A stretch of 39,865 nucleotides of DNA from CAZPHU01 sp964419255 (GTDB taxonomy: Bacteria; Fibrobacterota; Chitinivibrionia; Chitinivibrionales; CAYFVL01): positions 1 through 39,865 of the forward strand of contig CAYQOU010000038.1 in the NCBI GenBank assembly GCA_964419255.1, given 5' to 3'. The notes beneath the pieces are model-generated. The model ran no database searches, was not told where the DNA came from, and saw only the letters and a program-made list of their open reading frames with translations. Positions 17,286 to 24,762 of the stretch are shown one piece after another; the first letter of the stretch is position 1, and each line of letters begins with the position of its first letter. The translations under genes and the position numbers were made by a program.

Positions 17286-17634
17286 ACAATCCTGCGCTTT
17301 CCGTTACATCTTATGTAAATGCGCGATTCTCAAGATAAATACCAATCAAGGCTGTTTTTCCAATATACTCATTTGAGCAATCATCTTTAGGTTTAACTGA
17401 TTTTTGCGTCAATTTTCTGCCGAAACATCTATCTTTAGGCACGTTGTCGTCTCTTTAGTATCAGTTCAGAATAACCCACAAACTGACTCTCTGTCAACCT
17501 CGCCGCATACGGGAGGGGAAAGCTGCATGACATTCGTAAGGTAAGTTCCTGAAAAGAAACTATTCAGCCTTCAGATATATTTTAATACCGAGGTCCCGAA
17601 TACAAAGGCGGATACGATTTGAATCGCGTCCCCC
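17286..17634. other. Intergenic region
   Basis: About 350 bases of mixed composition upstream of the 43-codon ORF and downstream of the three-CBM gene. A TGG-N8-TTGA string on the minus strand near 17360 resembles a -24/-12 promoter but has GA in place of the conserved GC. No gene is seen. Confidence 0.4.
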
Positions 17635-17668
17635 AAAAAAAATGGCCACGGCATTTATTGCCGTGGCC
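17635..17668 (-). terminator. Intrinsic terminator of the three-CBM protein gene
   Basis: A 10-bp perfect stem (GGCCACGGCA at 17644-17653 with TGCCGTGGCC at 17659-17668) has a 5-nt loop. On the minus strand it is followed by ATTTTTTTTGGG. It lies 33 bases past the stop of the gene ending at 17702. Confidence 0.9.
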
Positions 17669-17701
17669 TCTTCTCTTAAGACAGTAAAAAAACGGGGAGA
17701 G

Positions 17702-19951
17702 CTATCTCAGAAAGAATTTTCGTGTAAGGTTCCCCTGCGAACTCCTGAGAACGGCTATGTAGGTACCTCCGGCAACGAATGCACCGTGAGCATTTCTGCG
17801 ATCCCAGCTGACATGTTCGGACGCTTTCAAGCTTCGAATTTTAGAACCGTTTACGGCATAGATTTCCACCATTCCGGCGGTATTCGCACCCATAGTAAAC
17901 ATGACCCGATTTGCATTAGGTTGAATCCGAAACACCTCCTGAGTTCCGCCGTAAGCAACATTGCGGTAGTCTATTGCGACGTCAGGTTCCGTATAGAGAC
18001 TGATGTTGTCCAGAGATACCAATGCCGAATACCCACCCAGGAAAAACTCGAGTCGTGCGTTCATGTCCTGAGGTGCGATAAAACTGTAGTTGAAGGTAGT
18101 TGAGCTGGTAGGCATGGGAAATGTCGTATCGATGACTACCACCTCGGAGGTCTCCGACTCGGAGAGAACAACCCGTATCGATCTTTCTCCGGCTGCATGG
18201 CAGTCAAATGACAACTCGTACTCTTCCCCTTCCAACATTGGCATGTTGTTTTGAAAAAGGATGATATCCTCAGCATCGTTTCCGGACTCATCGATACTGA
18301 CCTTCAACACTTCGTCTCTGATATCGGCGGCGGCTTCAGCACCGTTAGCCAGTGTCAGATTGTCCCATCCGTCAAACCCGTCGCTGAAATCTCCATTAGT
18401 GATCAATTCTCCCTTCTCGATGGGACGTCCGAAGCTGTTGATACCAAAAAGTGAGCTTATCCCCAGAACCGAATCGGTTTCACCATGTTTGATTCGGATG
18501 AAGCAATCATCAGAGCTTACCTGGGGAACATTCCAATCGATTACACCGAAATTTGTTATGGCCTCCGCAATTACCCCCCATTGCTCACCACTGTCAACGG
18601 AAAACTCTACGGTAATGTTCTCGATGGTAAAATTGTTCCACTCGATTGTCGTCTCTTCACCCGCCTTCAATGTGGAGTTTGGGGTTGGCTTGGTGATGAT
18701 GAACTGAGATGCATCGGTCTCGATGAGACTTACATTGTCGATAAATATTGCAGAGGTATCTCCGGCACAGTTAAACTCCACGCGAACTTCTTCCCAGTCC
18801 TCCTCTGTAAGAAAGCTTGCGGTATATGTCTGTTTTTCGGTGGTGAGATTAAGCGCGACAGTATCTCCGCCATAAACCGTGTAAGGACTGCCATCAGGTC
18901 CTACATTGGCATAGATTTCTCGTGGGGCGGATGCATATGCGTCGAAAGAAAATGTGTACATTTTCCCACTTTCCAGCGATATACCCGTCTGGCTGAGCTT
19001 TATCTGCCAGCTCTCGGGTGATTCGAATCCACCGATTGAGTCGATTCGGTATTCGCCATCGACCACCTCTCCCCTGGCATGTCCTCCCACGACATCCAGA
19101 TACCATTCATCCGAATTACCGATAAACTGTCCATTTTCCACCATTTCACCTTCCTGAACCGATCCGGCTTCATAGATCGCAAAAAAATCGGTGGTATCTG
19201 CAACACTTCCCTCTTCATCACTCACGATGATCAGGCAGCTATCCCCGGTAGCGGTTGCAGGGATTGACCAGGTAAACTCCCTTTCATTGGAAGCAGCATC
19301 CACAATGGGAGTCCAGTCGGTTCCGCCGTTGTTGGAAAACAGTATACTTATCTGCGCAATATCACCACTGTTATTCCAGCGGATTTTTTCCTCTTGTCCC
19401 GTTACCCATTCTGTCTGAGCATCGGGAGTGTAGACAAAGATCAACGGATCGGGATTCGCAACCAGCCTTACACTGTCGAGTGCGATTGTTACGTCGGAGC
19501 CGACAGAGCCCAGATTAAACTGAAGTTGCGCATTTTCATCGGTTGCCTGTTCCATGAAAAAAGGAACGGTAAATGTCTGAGATCGTGGGGATAAACCAAC
19601 CATTCCCAGCGCGGAATCCGAATAAGGGGTTCCATCCCTGCCACAAAGTTGTGTTTGGATAGAAACGGAATCGGTGGCGCTGGCATAAAACTGCAATGCA
19701 TAGGCTTCACTGTTGTTGAGTGTGATTCCATCCTGTACCAGTTGGGGTTGGGTGATATCTTCCCCTGGCTGAACTATCTCTATCAGGACTCTTCCGGCAA
19801 CGACTTCGATACTCGCGGTGGCTCCTCCTACACGGTTGAGATTCCAGCCACTGAGATCGTCAGAAAAATCACCATTAGAAATCAGATTCTCCTGAGCTGA
19901 GACACTGAAGATAAACATAAGGGCAAGGCTTGCACACAACAGGCGTTTCAT
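17702..19951 (-). CDS. Secreted protein with three CBM4/9-type modules and a sorting-type tail
   Basis: 749 residues with a signal peptide (MKRLLCASLALMFIFSVSAQ) and a GGAGG site seven bases before the ATG. Three jelly-roll carbohydrate-binding modules each open with a similar NGDFSD or NGQF motif: about 22-165 (ISNGDFSDDLSGWNL), 272-412 (VENGQFIGNSDEWYL) and 512-655 (ITNGDFSDGFDGWDN). Between them lie two beta-sandwich domains with W-x-T or AGEETTIEWNN strands (about 170-265 and 415-505), resembling the KNH/GPI-anchored Ser-Thr-rich family. The last 75 residues form a sorting-type tail (VEIYAVNGSKI, AGGTYIAVLRSS). There is no catalytic domain. The likely role is binding polysaccharide at the cell surface or acting as a scaffold. 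The ligand is unknown. Confidence 0.85.
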   Translation of the reverse strand: MKRLLCASLALMFIFSVSAQENLISNGDFSDDLSGWNLNRVGGATASIEVVAGRVLIEIVQPGEDITQPQLVQDGITLNNSEAYALQFYASATDSVSIQTQLCGRDGTPYSDSALGMVGLSPRSQTFTVPFFMEQATDENAQLQFNLGSVGSDVTIALDSVRLVANPDPLIFVYTPDAQTEWVTGQEEKIRWNNSGDIAQISILFSNNGGTDWTPIVDAASNEREFTWSIPATATGDSCLIIVSDEEGSVADTTDFFAIYEAGSVQEGEMVENGQFIGNSDEWYLDVVGGHARGEVVDGEYRIDSIGGFESPESWQIKLSQTGISLESGKMYTFSFDAYASAPREIYANVGPDGSPYTVYGGDTVALNLTTEKQTYTASFLTEEDWEEVRVEFNCAGDTSAIFIDNVSLIETDASQFIITKPTPNSTLKAGEETTIEWNNFTIENITVEFSVDSGEQWGVIAEAITNFGVIDWNVPQVSSDDCFIRIKHGETDSVLGISSLFGINSFGRPIEKGELITNGDFSDGFDGWDNLTLANGAEAAADIRDEVLKVSIDESGNDAEDIILFQNNMPMLEGEEYELSFDCHAAGERSIRVVLSESETSEVVVIDTTFPMPTSSTTFNYSFIAPQDMNARLEFFLGGYSALVSLDNISLYTEPDVAIDYRNVAYGGTQEVFRIQPNANRVMFTMGANTAGMVEIYAVNGSKIRSLKASEHVSWDRRNAHGAFVAGGTYIAVLRSSQGNLTRKFFLR

Positions 19952-20419
19952 AAGTCCTCCGGTTGATTACAGGTAAAGTATGGTCTTCTTGTACATAACA
20001 GAAATAATGTGATCCGCAGGGGTTTAAACGAAGTAAATCTTTCTTCCATGAAGATTTCTGTTGAATAAATTGCTTTTTCAGTATAAACTATACTGACAAC
20101 ATCCGTACTTTTTCCGTATCGATGCCAAGACTCGGCATCATTAAAGTACTCTTTCCACAGAGCGGCCGCCCAAAAATGAACATGATTTCTCACCAGGCAG
20201 GCCAAAAGAAAAAATATAATACGGGACCTAAGCTGAAAATCGGTAAATTTCGATCACACACGCTCCGAATATAACTTCTTTTCCTATCACCTACCAACAT
20301 AAAACACGTTTCGTATATTTTCGGTACACAATCTCACTGTTTAACCGCTTGAATTTCGACACTTACTCATGTAACCGTCAGCCACGCCTTTCTTGTCCCC
20401 GCCTTGTTTCATTTCCGTT
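19952..20419. other. Intergenic region between divergent genes
   Basis: About 470 bases. A small hairpin GATGCC/GGCATC lies near 20121-20139. ORFs crossing this region lack ribosome sites and protein character. The region should hold the promoter of the three-CBM gene, but I could not identify one. The sigma-54-type element of the next gene starts at 20420. Confidence 0.4.
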
Positions 20420-20435
20420 CGGTCCTACTTTTGCG
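20420..20435 (+). promoter_or_regulatory. Sigma-54-type -24/-12 promoter of the first DUF4168 gene
   Basis: CGGTCCTACTTTTGCG has GG-N10-GC with TTGC at -12, as in the consensus TGGCACG-N4-TTGCW. Predicted start of transcription is near 20446, leaving a 66-base leader. It shares the 13-mer CTACTTTTGCGCT with the promoter of the paralogous gene. Confidence 0.65.
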
Positions 20436-20511
20436 CTCTTTATGATAGAAGAGGGCTGCATGAGGTGCAGGAGAAAACTGACTCACCTGTTGGATATCGG
20501 GAGGACGATGT

Positions 20512-21003
20512 ATGAGCTACACGTATTTATCTATGCGCCCTGCTGTACTACTTCTCATCCTGTTTCTGTTTTCTGTTTCGAGCTGGAATGTTGCGTATGC
20601 GCAGGGGACCGATAGTCTCGATCCCTGGAGTGTCAGTGATCAGGAGTTGTTGAGCTATTTGAGAGCAGAAGAGCGGATATATGACATGAAGGTGCGGGCC
20701 AGGATGCGGGCGGAGCGCTTCAGTGAGAAGCTTGGGATGTCGTTGGAGCGCTACTATGAGATTGCCAAAAGCGTCGGTGATACGATGAGCAGGACACCAT
20801 ATACGCAGCAGGAGTTGGAGACGGCCAAACAGATTTCTGCAAAGATACGGCAGATCAATCGTGAGCTGCCGAAACAAAGCGAGTCGATTATGCATCAGGA
20901 GGGCTTTAGCCCTGAGCGCTATCATCGGTTGGATGCTGCTATTGGCAGCTCGTATGTCTTACGGAGTAGAATCGAGAAGCTGAGAGAGTTTTTCTCGTTA
21001 TGA
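20512..21003 (+). CDS. DUF4168-type secreted protein (first paralogue)
   Basis: 163 residues with a signal peptide (AVLLLILFLFSVSSWNVAYA) and a GGAGG site seven bases upstream. The mature protein is almost entirely helical: VSDQELLSYLRAEERIYDM, then SLERYYEIAKSV, ELETAKQISAKIRQINREL and FSPERYHRL. The repeated short helix with M-x-x-x-RY and the order of helices match DUF4168, a periplasmic family often linked to stress. The next gene is a paralogue with the same plan. Function unknown; periplasmic location is inferred from the signal peptide. A sigma-54-type promoter precedes it. Confidence 0.8.
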   Translation: MSYTYLSMRPAVLLLILFLFSVSSWNVAYAQGTDSLDPWSVSDQELLSYLRAEERIYDMKVRARMRAERFSEKLGMSLERYYEIAKSVGDTMSRTPYTQQELETAKQISAKIRQINRELPKQSESIMHQEGFSPERYHRLDAAIGSSYVLRSRIEKLREFFSL

Positions 21004-21079
21004 GGCGATGTGACCTCGCATGATGTAAAAGTCATTTTTTAGACACTTTACGCATTGAAAGCACGGCAACCGGGTTTAC

Positions 21080-21095
21080 CGGCACTACTTTTGCG
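21080..21095 (+). promoter_or_regulatory. Sigma-54-type -24/-12 promoter of the second DUF4168 gene
   Basis: CGGCACTACTTTTGCG matches TGGCACG-N4-TTGCW at GGCAC and TTGC with exact spacing. Predicted transcription start is near 21106, followed by a 63-base leader that contains the attenuator-like hairpins. Confidence 0.75.
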
Positions 21096-21116
21096 CTAGT
21101 ATATATATAGGTATAA

Positions 21117-21151
21117 GCCGGTAAAGACTCCGGCCGTGAGTCTTTTGTTTT
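21117..21151 (+). promoter_or_regulatory. Attenuator-like leader of the second DUF4168 gene
   Basis: AAAGACTC (21123-21130) pairs with GAGTCTTT (21138-21145) around a 7-nt loop and runs into TTGTTTT, a terminator inside the leader. GCCGG (21117-21121) can instead pair with CCGGC (21130-21134), which takes up the terminator loop and the end of its left arm, so the two folds exclude each other. There is no recognised ligand or leader peptide. Confidence 0.5.
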
Positions 21152-21168
21152 AACACGAAGGAGGAAAC

Positions 21169-21657
21169 ATGAAATCGACTGCATACAAAATAGATCTGCC
21201 GGCCTTTTTTACGGGAATCCTGTTTGTGATGTTTATCTGGGCGGCCTCGTTTGCTCAGAGTACAGATACCCTTTCCTCCGATGAGGTCAGCGACCAGGAT
21301 TTGCAGACATTCCTGAACATAAACATGCGCATGCTTAAACTCCAGGAGCAGGCCATGCAGCAGGTGGAGCAGTATATTCAGGAACAGGGTATGACGCCTC
21401 AAAGATATGGGGAAATTGCAGCTGAGGAGAACAATCCGCAGACACAGTCCGATGCAACCGAAGAGGAGCTGGAAACGGCGGAAAAGATCTCCGAACATGT
21501 GCAGCAGGTAAACATGGAACTTGAACAGCAGGCCGAGACGATTGTACAGGAAGAGGGACTGACAATGCAGCAGTATCAGACGCTGGGCTCTACAATCGAG
21601 CAGTCTCCTGATTTACAACAGAAGCTCAACGAAATGATGCAGAAAGAAATCCAATAG
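21169..21657 (+). CDS. DUF4168-type secreted protein (second paralogue)
   Basis: 162 residues, AGGAGG site seven bases upstream, signal peptide ending in WAASFAQ. The helices repeat the first paralogue in order: VSDQDLQTFLNINMRMLKL, GMTPQRYGEIA, ELETAEKISEHVQQVN and LTMQQYQTLGS. It is richer in Gln and Glu and is acidic. DUF4168 proteins have no assigned enzyme activity; a periplasmic chaperone-like or envelope-stress role is only inference. Expression is probably separate from the first copy because it has its own sigma-54-type promoter and a leader terminator. Confidence 0.82.
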   Translation: MKSTAYKIDLPAFFTGILFVMFIWAASFAQSTDTLSSDEVSDQDLQTFLNINMRMLKLQEQAMQQVEQYIQEQGMTPQRYGEIAAEENNPQTQSDATEEELETAEKISEHVQQVNMELEQQAETIVQEEGLTMQQYQTLGSTIEQSPDLQQKLNEMMQKEIQ

Positions 21658-21671
21658 CTGCTTCAACGCTT

Positions 21672-21701
21672 ACATGGGATCGGACCTGCCCGATCCCATG
21701 T
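21672..21701. terminator. Strong hairpin between the second DUF4168 gene and the convergent thioredoxin-fold gene
   Basis: A 12-bp stem (ACATGGGATCGG with CCGATCCCATGT) has a 6-nt loop. It lies 14 bases after the DUF4168 stop and 80 bases beyond the stop of the minus-strand gene. No T tract follows on either strand, so it may act as a 3'-end stabiliser as well as a terminator. Confidence 0.6.
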
Positions 21702-21781
21702 GGTTACGCCTCGATGAAAGCCCTCTTCTCCCCGACGTCTCGCACAATCACCTGGCTCATAACTTCTCCAACCGACACATC

Positions 21782-22366
21782 TCAGGCTGACCGATAGTAA
21801 TCCGGCTCGTTACCCGGCCTCCATTTGATATTGCATCCCATGGAAGGTTTCTGTGGACGGACCACGCTCTCTTGGGCCAAAGCGGCATCGAGTGCCGCAC
21901 GCAGATCGTTTCCGGTGACCGGAATATCGTTTCCGGGACGGCTGTTATCCATCTGTCCGCGATAGACAAGCTTCCGTTCATCATTAAACACGTAGAAGTC
22001 GGGGGTGCAGGCCGCCCTGTATGCCCGTGCCACGTCCTGAGTCTCATCGTAAAGGTAGGGGAATGTATACCCATACCGCCGGGCCTCCTCCCTCATCTTC
22101 TCCGGACTATCCTGCGGATAGGCTTGAGAGTCGTTACTGTTTATTGCAACAACCGCCACGCCCTTGTGCTGATAATCATTTATCAGATCGAGAAAGCCTT
22201 CTCGTATGTGCCGAACATACGGGCAGTGATTGCATATGAATGCAACCAGAAGCACCGGAGACTCGGCAAAATCATCGAGTGAAACGATTTTGCCGTCGGT
22301 CGATGGCAGGCTGAATTCAGGAGCATGTGTACCGAGTGATAACATCGTCGAAACTGTTGCAGCCAT
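21782..22366 (-). CDS. Thioredoxin-fold (AhpC/TSA, PRX-like) protein
   Basis: 194 residues without a signal peptide, so cytoplasmic. The fold matches the PRX-like1 branch of redoxins: GTHAPEFSLPSTDGK, LLVAFICNHCPYVRHI, VVAINSNDSQAYPQD, a TPDFYVFN strand and a conserved GDD/GND segment. C45 and C48 in CNHC form the redox pair, so a thiol-disulfide or peroxide-reducing role is likely. The start has GGAGG seven bases upstream. It is convergent with the DUF4168 genes and divergent from the 37-codon ORF/hsp20 unit. Confidence 0.9.
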   Translation of the reverse strand: MAATVSTMLSLGTHAPEFSLPSTDGKIVSLDDFAESPVLLVAFICNHCPYVRHIREGFLDLINDYQHKGVAVVAINSNDSQAYPQDSPEKMREEARRYGYTFPYLYDETQDVARAYRAACTPDFYVFNDERKLVYRGQMDNSRPGNDIPVTGNDLRAALDAALAQESVVRPQKPSMGCNIKWRPGNEPDYYRSA

Positions 22367-22446
22367 TTGTGAACCTCCACATCATTATGCATAAGTAAAA
22401 TCCTTAGCAGGTGAAAATACCCTGCTCTTGAACCGAAAGACGTTTG

Positions 22447-22462
22447 TGGCATCTTACTTGCA
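22447..22462 (+). promoter_or_regulatory. Sigma-54-type -24/-12 promoter before the 37-codon ORF and hsp20
   Basis: TGGCATCTTACTTGCA matches TGGCA at -24 and TTGCA at -12 with exact GG-N10-GC spacing. The predicted start near 22474 gives a leader of about 42 bases to the ATG at 22516. Confidence 0.7.
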
Positions 22463-22515
22463 AATATCGTTCTTGAAATCTACTAATAGTCACCGGTAAT
22501 CGGATTGTGAGGAGC

Positions 22516-22629
22516 ATGGTGTATGAGATTTTTGTTTTGATCGGTGCGGCCCTTCTCCTGTTATGTATCGTTCGCCCCGGTGGGGTTAGACTTCCTGCCG
22601 GCATAAATCCGGGGGCAGCTCACCGATGA
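22516..22629 (+). CDS. 37-residue single-pass membrane peptide (hypothetical)
   Basis: A short ORF reads MVYEIFVLIGAALLLLCIVR followed by a Pro/Gly-rich tail, so it has one membrane segment. AGGAG lies very close to the ATG (one base), or four bases before the GTG at codon 2, which may be the real start. It sits between a sigma-54-type promoter and hsp20 and would be the first gene of that transcript. A role in membrane stress or leader control of hsp20 is speculation; no family is recognised. Confidence 0.4.
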   Translation: MVYEIFVLIGAALLLLCIVRPGGVRLPAGINPGAAHR

Positions 22630-22811
22630 GCAGCAGTTATGCGAAAGGCCCATACAAATTGAATCAATCGGCCTGTCAGGGCAGCGATTTGGAACTCTTT
22701 TTCTCATTTCATGAAGAAAATGTATGCCCCCAACCGATACGACCATTGCAGACAGCAGGCGGAAATCATTGCGGAAGAGAAGCAGTTTCACCCAAAAAAG
22801 GAGATACGAAC

Positions 22812-23237
22812 ATGGCTCGTCACATGACCCTTTTGGATCCGGTTATCTTGTTGAGCGCTACCCTGAAGGACTTTATGGTTGACAGGATTGTTGACATTTC
22901 TCATCCGAAACATTTTAAGCCACGTATAGATATGGTGGAGGAAGGCGAGGTGTATCATCTCACCTCCGAGATGCCGGGAGTAAAAAAAGAGGATTTGTCG
23001 ATTGTTATCGAAAAAGACATCCTCACCATTTCTGGCAAACGCCCGCTCAAACTTCATGAAAAGGAACATCTCCACCACAACGAACGGATGTACGGCCCGT
23101 TTTCCCGCTCACTAAGACTTCCCGGCCATGTCGATCCGACGCAGATTACGGCCTATTTCCAGAATGGCATACTGGATATCGCCTTGAAAAAAACCGGACG
23201 CAAAGAGATCCAACCATATACGGTGGATATTTACTGA
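22812..23237 (+). CDS. Small heat-shock protein Hsp20 family
   Basis: 141 residues from the ATG with AAGGAG eight bases upstream; the frame is open 62 codons further up without a site or protein-like sequence. The alpha-crystallin domain covers residues about 35-130 (PRIDMVEEGEVYHLTSEMPG, then VKKEDLSIVIEKDILTISGK, YGPFSRSLRLP and YFQNGILDIALKK). The C-terminal IxI motif is not obvious (IQPYTVDIY). It acts as an ATP-independent holdase for unfolding proteins. It probably shares a sigma-54-type promoter with the 37-codon ORF. A second Hsp20 is encoded at 28616. Confidence 0.92.
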   Translation: MARHMTLLDPVILLSATLKDFMVDRIVDISHPKHFKPRIDMVEEGEVYHLTSEMPGVKKEDLSIVIEKDILTISGKRPLKLHEKEHLHHNERMYGPFSRSLRLPGHVDPTQITAYFQNGILDIALKKTGRKEIQPYTVDIY

Positions 23238-23329
23238 AAAACAATGCAAACAGGTGTGTCGTCCGGGATTCATTCGCAGGAAGTCATCCGATTCAGATAA
23301 GATGTTTTTTTTTATCCAGACTTGTCGGT

Positions 23330-23490
23330 TCTGAGCGTATGAGTGGTACGGTCCCAAGAAACGCAGAAGAGTTTGAATCAATCGTGCAATCGCATGAAAC
23401 ATCCTCCAAGGTGTTTCCGAGATTGCCGAAACGTTTACGCCGCATGAGATTGCATCGATCGCCGCGAGAGAATCGCTCTGTTTTGAGTTA
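23330..23490 (+). repeat. Dispersed repeat, copy C
   Basis: It contains CTGAGCGTATGAGTGG and ends in ATCGCCGCGAGAGAATCGCT. The frame reads EIAETFTPHEIASIAARES, close to copy A (EALMPPEIVRIAARES) and to the nucleotide end of copy B. Earlier stop codons show decay. Confidence 0.6.
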
Positions 23491-23498
23491 AAGCACAC

Positions 23499-23544
23499 CC
23501 GCAAAATGCAGAGATACATAAATTCACGCCTCTGCATTTTGCGG
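23499..23544. repeat. Perfect 15-bp hairpin next to repeat copy C
   Basis: CCGCAAAATGCAGAG and its exact complement flank a 16-nt loop. It directly follows copy C. A related but unpaired string (CCCGAAAATGTG) follows copy B, so the sequence may be part of the element. No T tract follows. Confidence 0.7.
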
Positions 23545-23676
23545 CGTTGAAAGATTTACGGTGTTGAAAGAAAGTTTAGAGCATCTTCTGGGCAGCCTGC
23601 AACAATGTATGATTAGGACGAAGCCCCCCGACTCCTCTAGTCATCACCTCCGATACTTTCATCTCTCACCTCCCGA

Positions 23677-24051
23677 TCAAACGTGATGGAGCATTTGACT
23701 GTATTCGGTGGGAAGGTTTGTAAACACATCTTCCATCTCCCCCTGACTTACAGCCTCCTGCAAGACCTGCATAACCGCGTTGGCCTGCTCGACCGCCCGT
23801 GCATATTCCACCCCGGTGCGCTCAGCGACATGATCGTAAAACTCCTCCAGCGGATAGGTGCCGAAATTGGATGCTCTGGTGATTATCTGCCCCAATTCAT
23901 TGGGAAGCTGTTGAGCCATCTTCTTGGCCTCTACCCGCCCGATTCTTTCTCCCAGGGTGTATATGGTTGCCGAGAGGACACGCACGGCCTCATCGTTGGA
24001 TTCGATATGTGCCCTGTGTTTGACTTCGGACACCATTTCTTCCAATCGCAT
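23677..24051 (-). CDS. DUF2267 family protein
   Basis: 124 residues from an ATG with GGGAGG six bases upstream; an ATG at 24069 lacks a site. The protein is helical and matches the DUF2267 plan: RLEEMVSEVKHRAHI, DEAVRVLSATIYTLGERIGR, KKMAQQLPNELGQIITRA, LEEFYDHVAERTGVEYARAV and a last helix with MQVLQEAVSQGEM. The family has no known activity but is often found near stress and osmotic genes. It is divergent from archaemetzincin, and both have sigma-54-type promoters in the space between. Confidence 0.85.
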   Translation of the reverse strand: MRLEEMVSEVKHRAHIESNDEAVRVLSATIYTLGERIGRVEAKKMAQQLPNELGQIITRASNFGTYPLEEFYDHVAERTGVEYARAVEQANAVMQVLQEAVSQGEMEDVFTNLPTEYSQMLHHV

Positions 24052-24093
24052 ATCGATCCTCCCTTCCATTTGAAATGATATCCGGAAAAAAAA

Positions 24094-24109
24094 CGCAAAC
24101 TATATACCA
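24094..24109 (-). promoter_or_regulatory. Sigma-54-type -24/-12 promoter of the DUF2267 gene
   Basis: On the minus strand TGGTATATAGTTTGCG has GG at -24, TTGC at -12 and exact N10 spacing. The inner -24 bases are less typical (TAT in place of CAC). Predicted transcription start is near 24083, 32 bases before the ATG. Confidence 0.5.
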
Positions 24110-24160
24110 ATATCGGCACTCAATCATCAGAGGGCGCGGCATTAAGCATAAGATTCTGTA

Positions 24161-24176
24161 TGGAATAGCCTTTGCG
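24161..24176 (+). promoter_or_regulatory. Sigma-54-type -24/-12 promoter of the archaemetzincin-rtcA operon
   Basis: TGGAATAGCCTTTGCG keeps TGG and TTGC with exact spacing. Predicted transcription start is near 24186, 31 bases before the ATG. E. coli rtcBA is a known sigma-54 operon, which makes this match more credible. Confidence 0.6.
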
Positions 24177-24216
24177 TATTTCATTATCACATTCTGCATA
24201 AACCCTGGAGAAGACT

Positions 24217-24762
24217 ATGTCACCCGTTGTGCGAATCATCCCTGTCGGAGACATCTTATCGATACCTGTCGAGCATATCGCCGGCACACTGCAAGACACC
24301 ATCCTGAGGCCGGTTGTTATTGCCCAACCACTGGCTATCCCCGCCGAGGCCTGGGATAGCAGGCGAAACCAGTTCAGGGGCGAACAGATTTTGGCCTATC
24401 TGAAAAACAGGCATACTCGTATCGATGATGATGTTCTGGGAATAATCGATCGGGACTGCTATGCACAGGGACTCAACTACATCTTCGGTCAGGCCTCCAT
24501 GCGTACACACACGGGTTTCGTATCCCTTTGCCGTCTGCGAGAAAATTTCTACGATCGTCCCGAAAACGATGCTCTCTTTCTTGAGCGCATACTCACCGAA
24601 TGCGTCCATGAACTTGGTCACATGTGGGGATTGCCACACTGTGGTGATCCACGCTGCGGGATGCATTATTCAAACACTCTGGCCGATACGGATTACAAAC
24701 GCTCACAACTTTGTACCAGATGCCGGGGGCTGCTGCATGAAAACTATCGACGGCAGCCATAA
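24217..24762 (+). CDS. amzA: Archaemetzincin metalloprotease
   Basis: 181 residues, close to the usual archaemetzincin size. The family signature is complete: H131-E-L-G-H135-M-W-G-L-P-H141-C142, then C147, GM at 148-149 and the C166/C169 pair. The first three His bind the catalytic zinc and E132 activates water; the four cysteines bind a structural zinc. These proteases are widespread in archaea and rare in bacteria; natural substrates are unknown. No signal peptide, so cytoplasmic. GGAG lies six bases before the ATG. It overlaps the RtcA-like gene by 26 bases, which suggests coupled translation and a shared role. Confidence 0.94.
   Translation: MSPVVRIIPVGDILSIPVEHIAGTLQDTILRPVVIAQPLAIPAEAWDSRRNQFRGEQILAYLKNRHTRIDDDVLGIIDRDCYAQGLNYIFGQASMRTHTGFVSLCRLRENFYDRPENDALFLERILTECVHELGHMWGLPHCGDPRCGMHYSNTLADTDYKRSQLCTRCRGLLHENYRRQP

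Larger units (their letters stand above)
23238..23676. other. Intergenic region holding repeat copy C and a hairpin
   Basis: No intact gene. Repeat copy C and the 15-bp hairpin fill most of it. After the hairpin lies GTTGAAAGATTTACGGTGTT with no protein-like frame. Confidence 0.5.
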
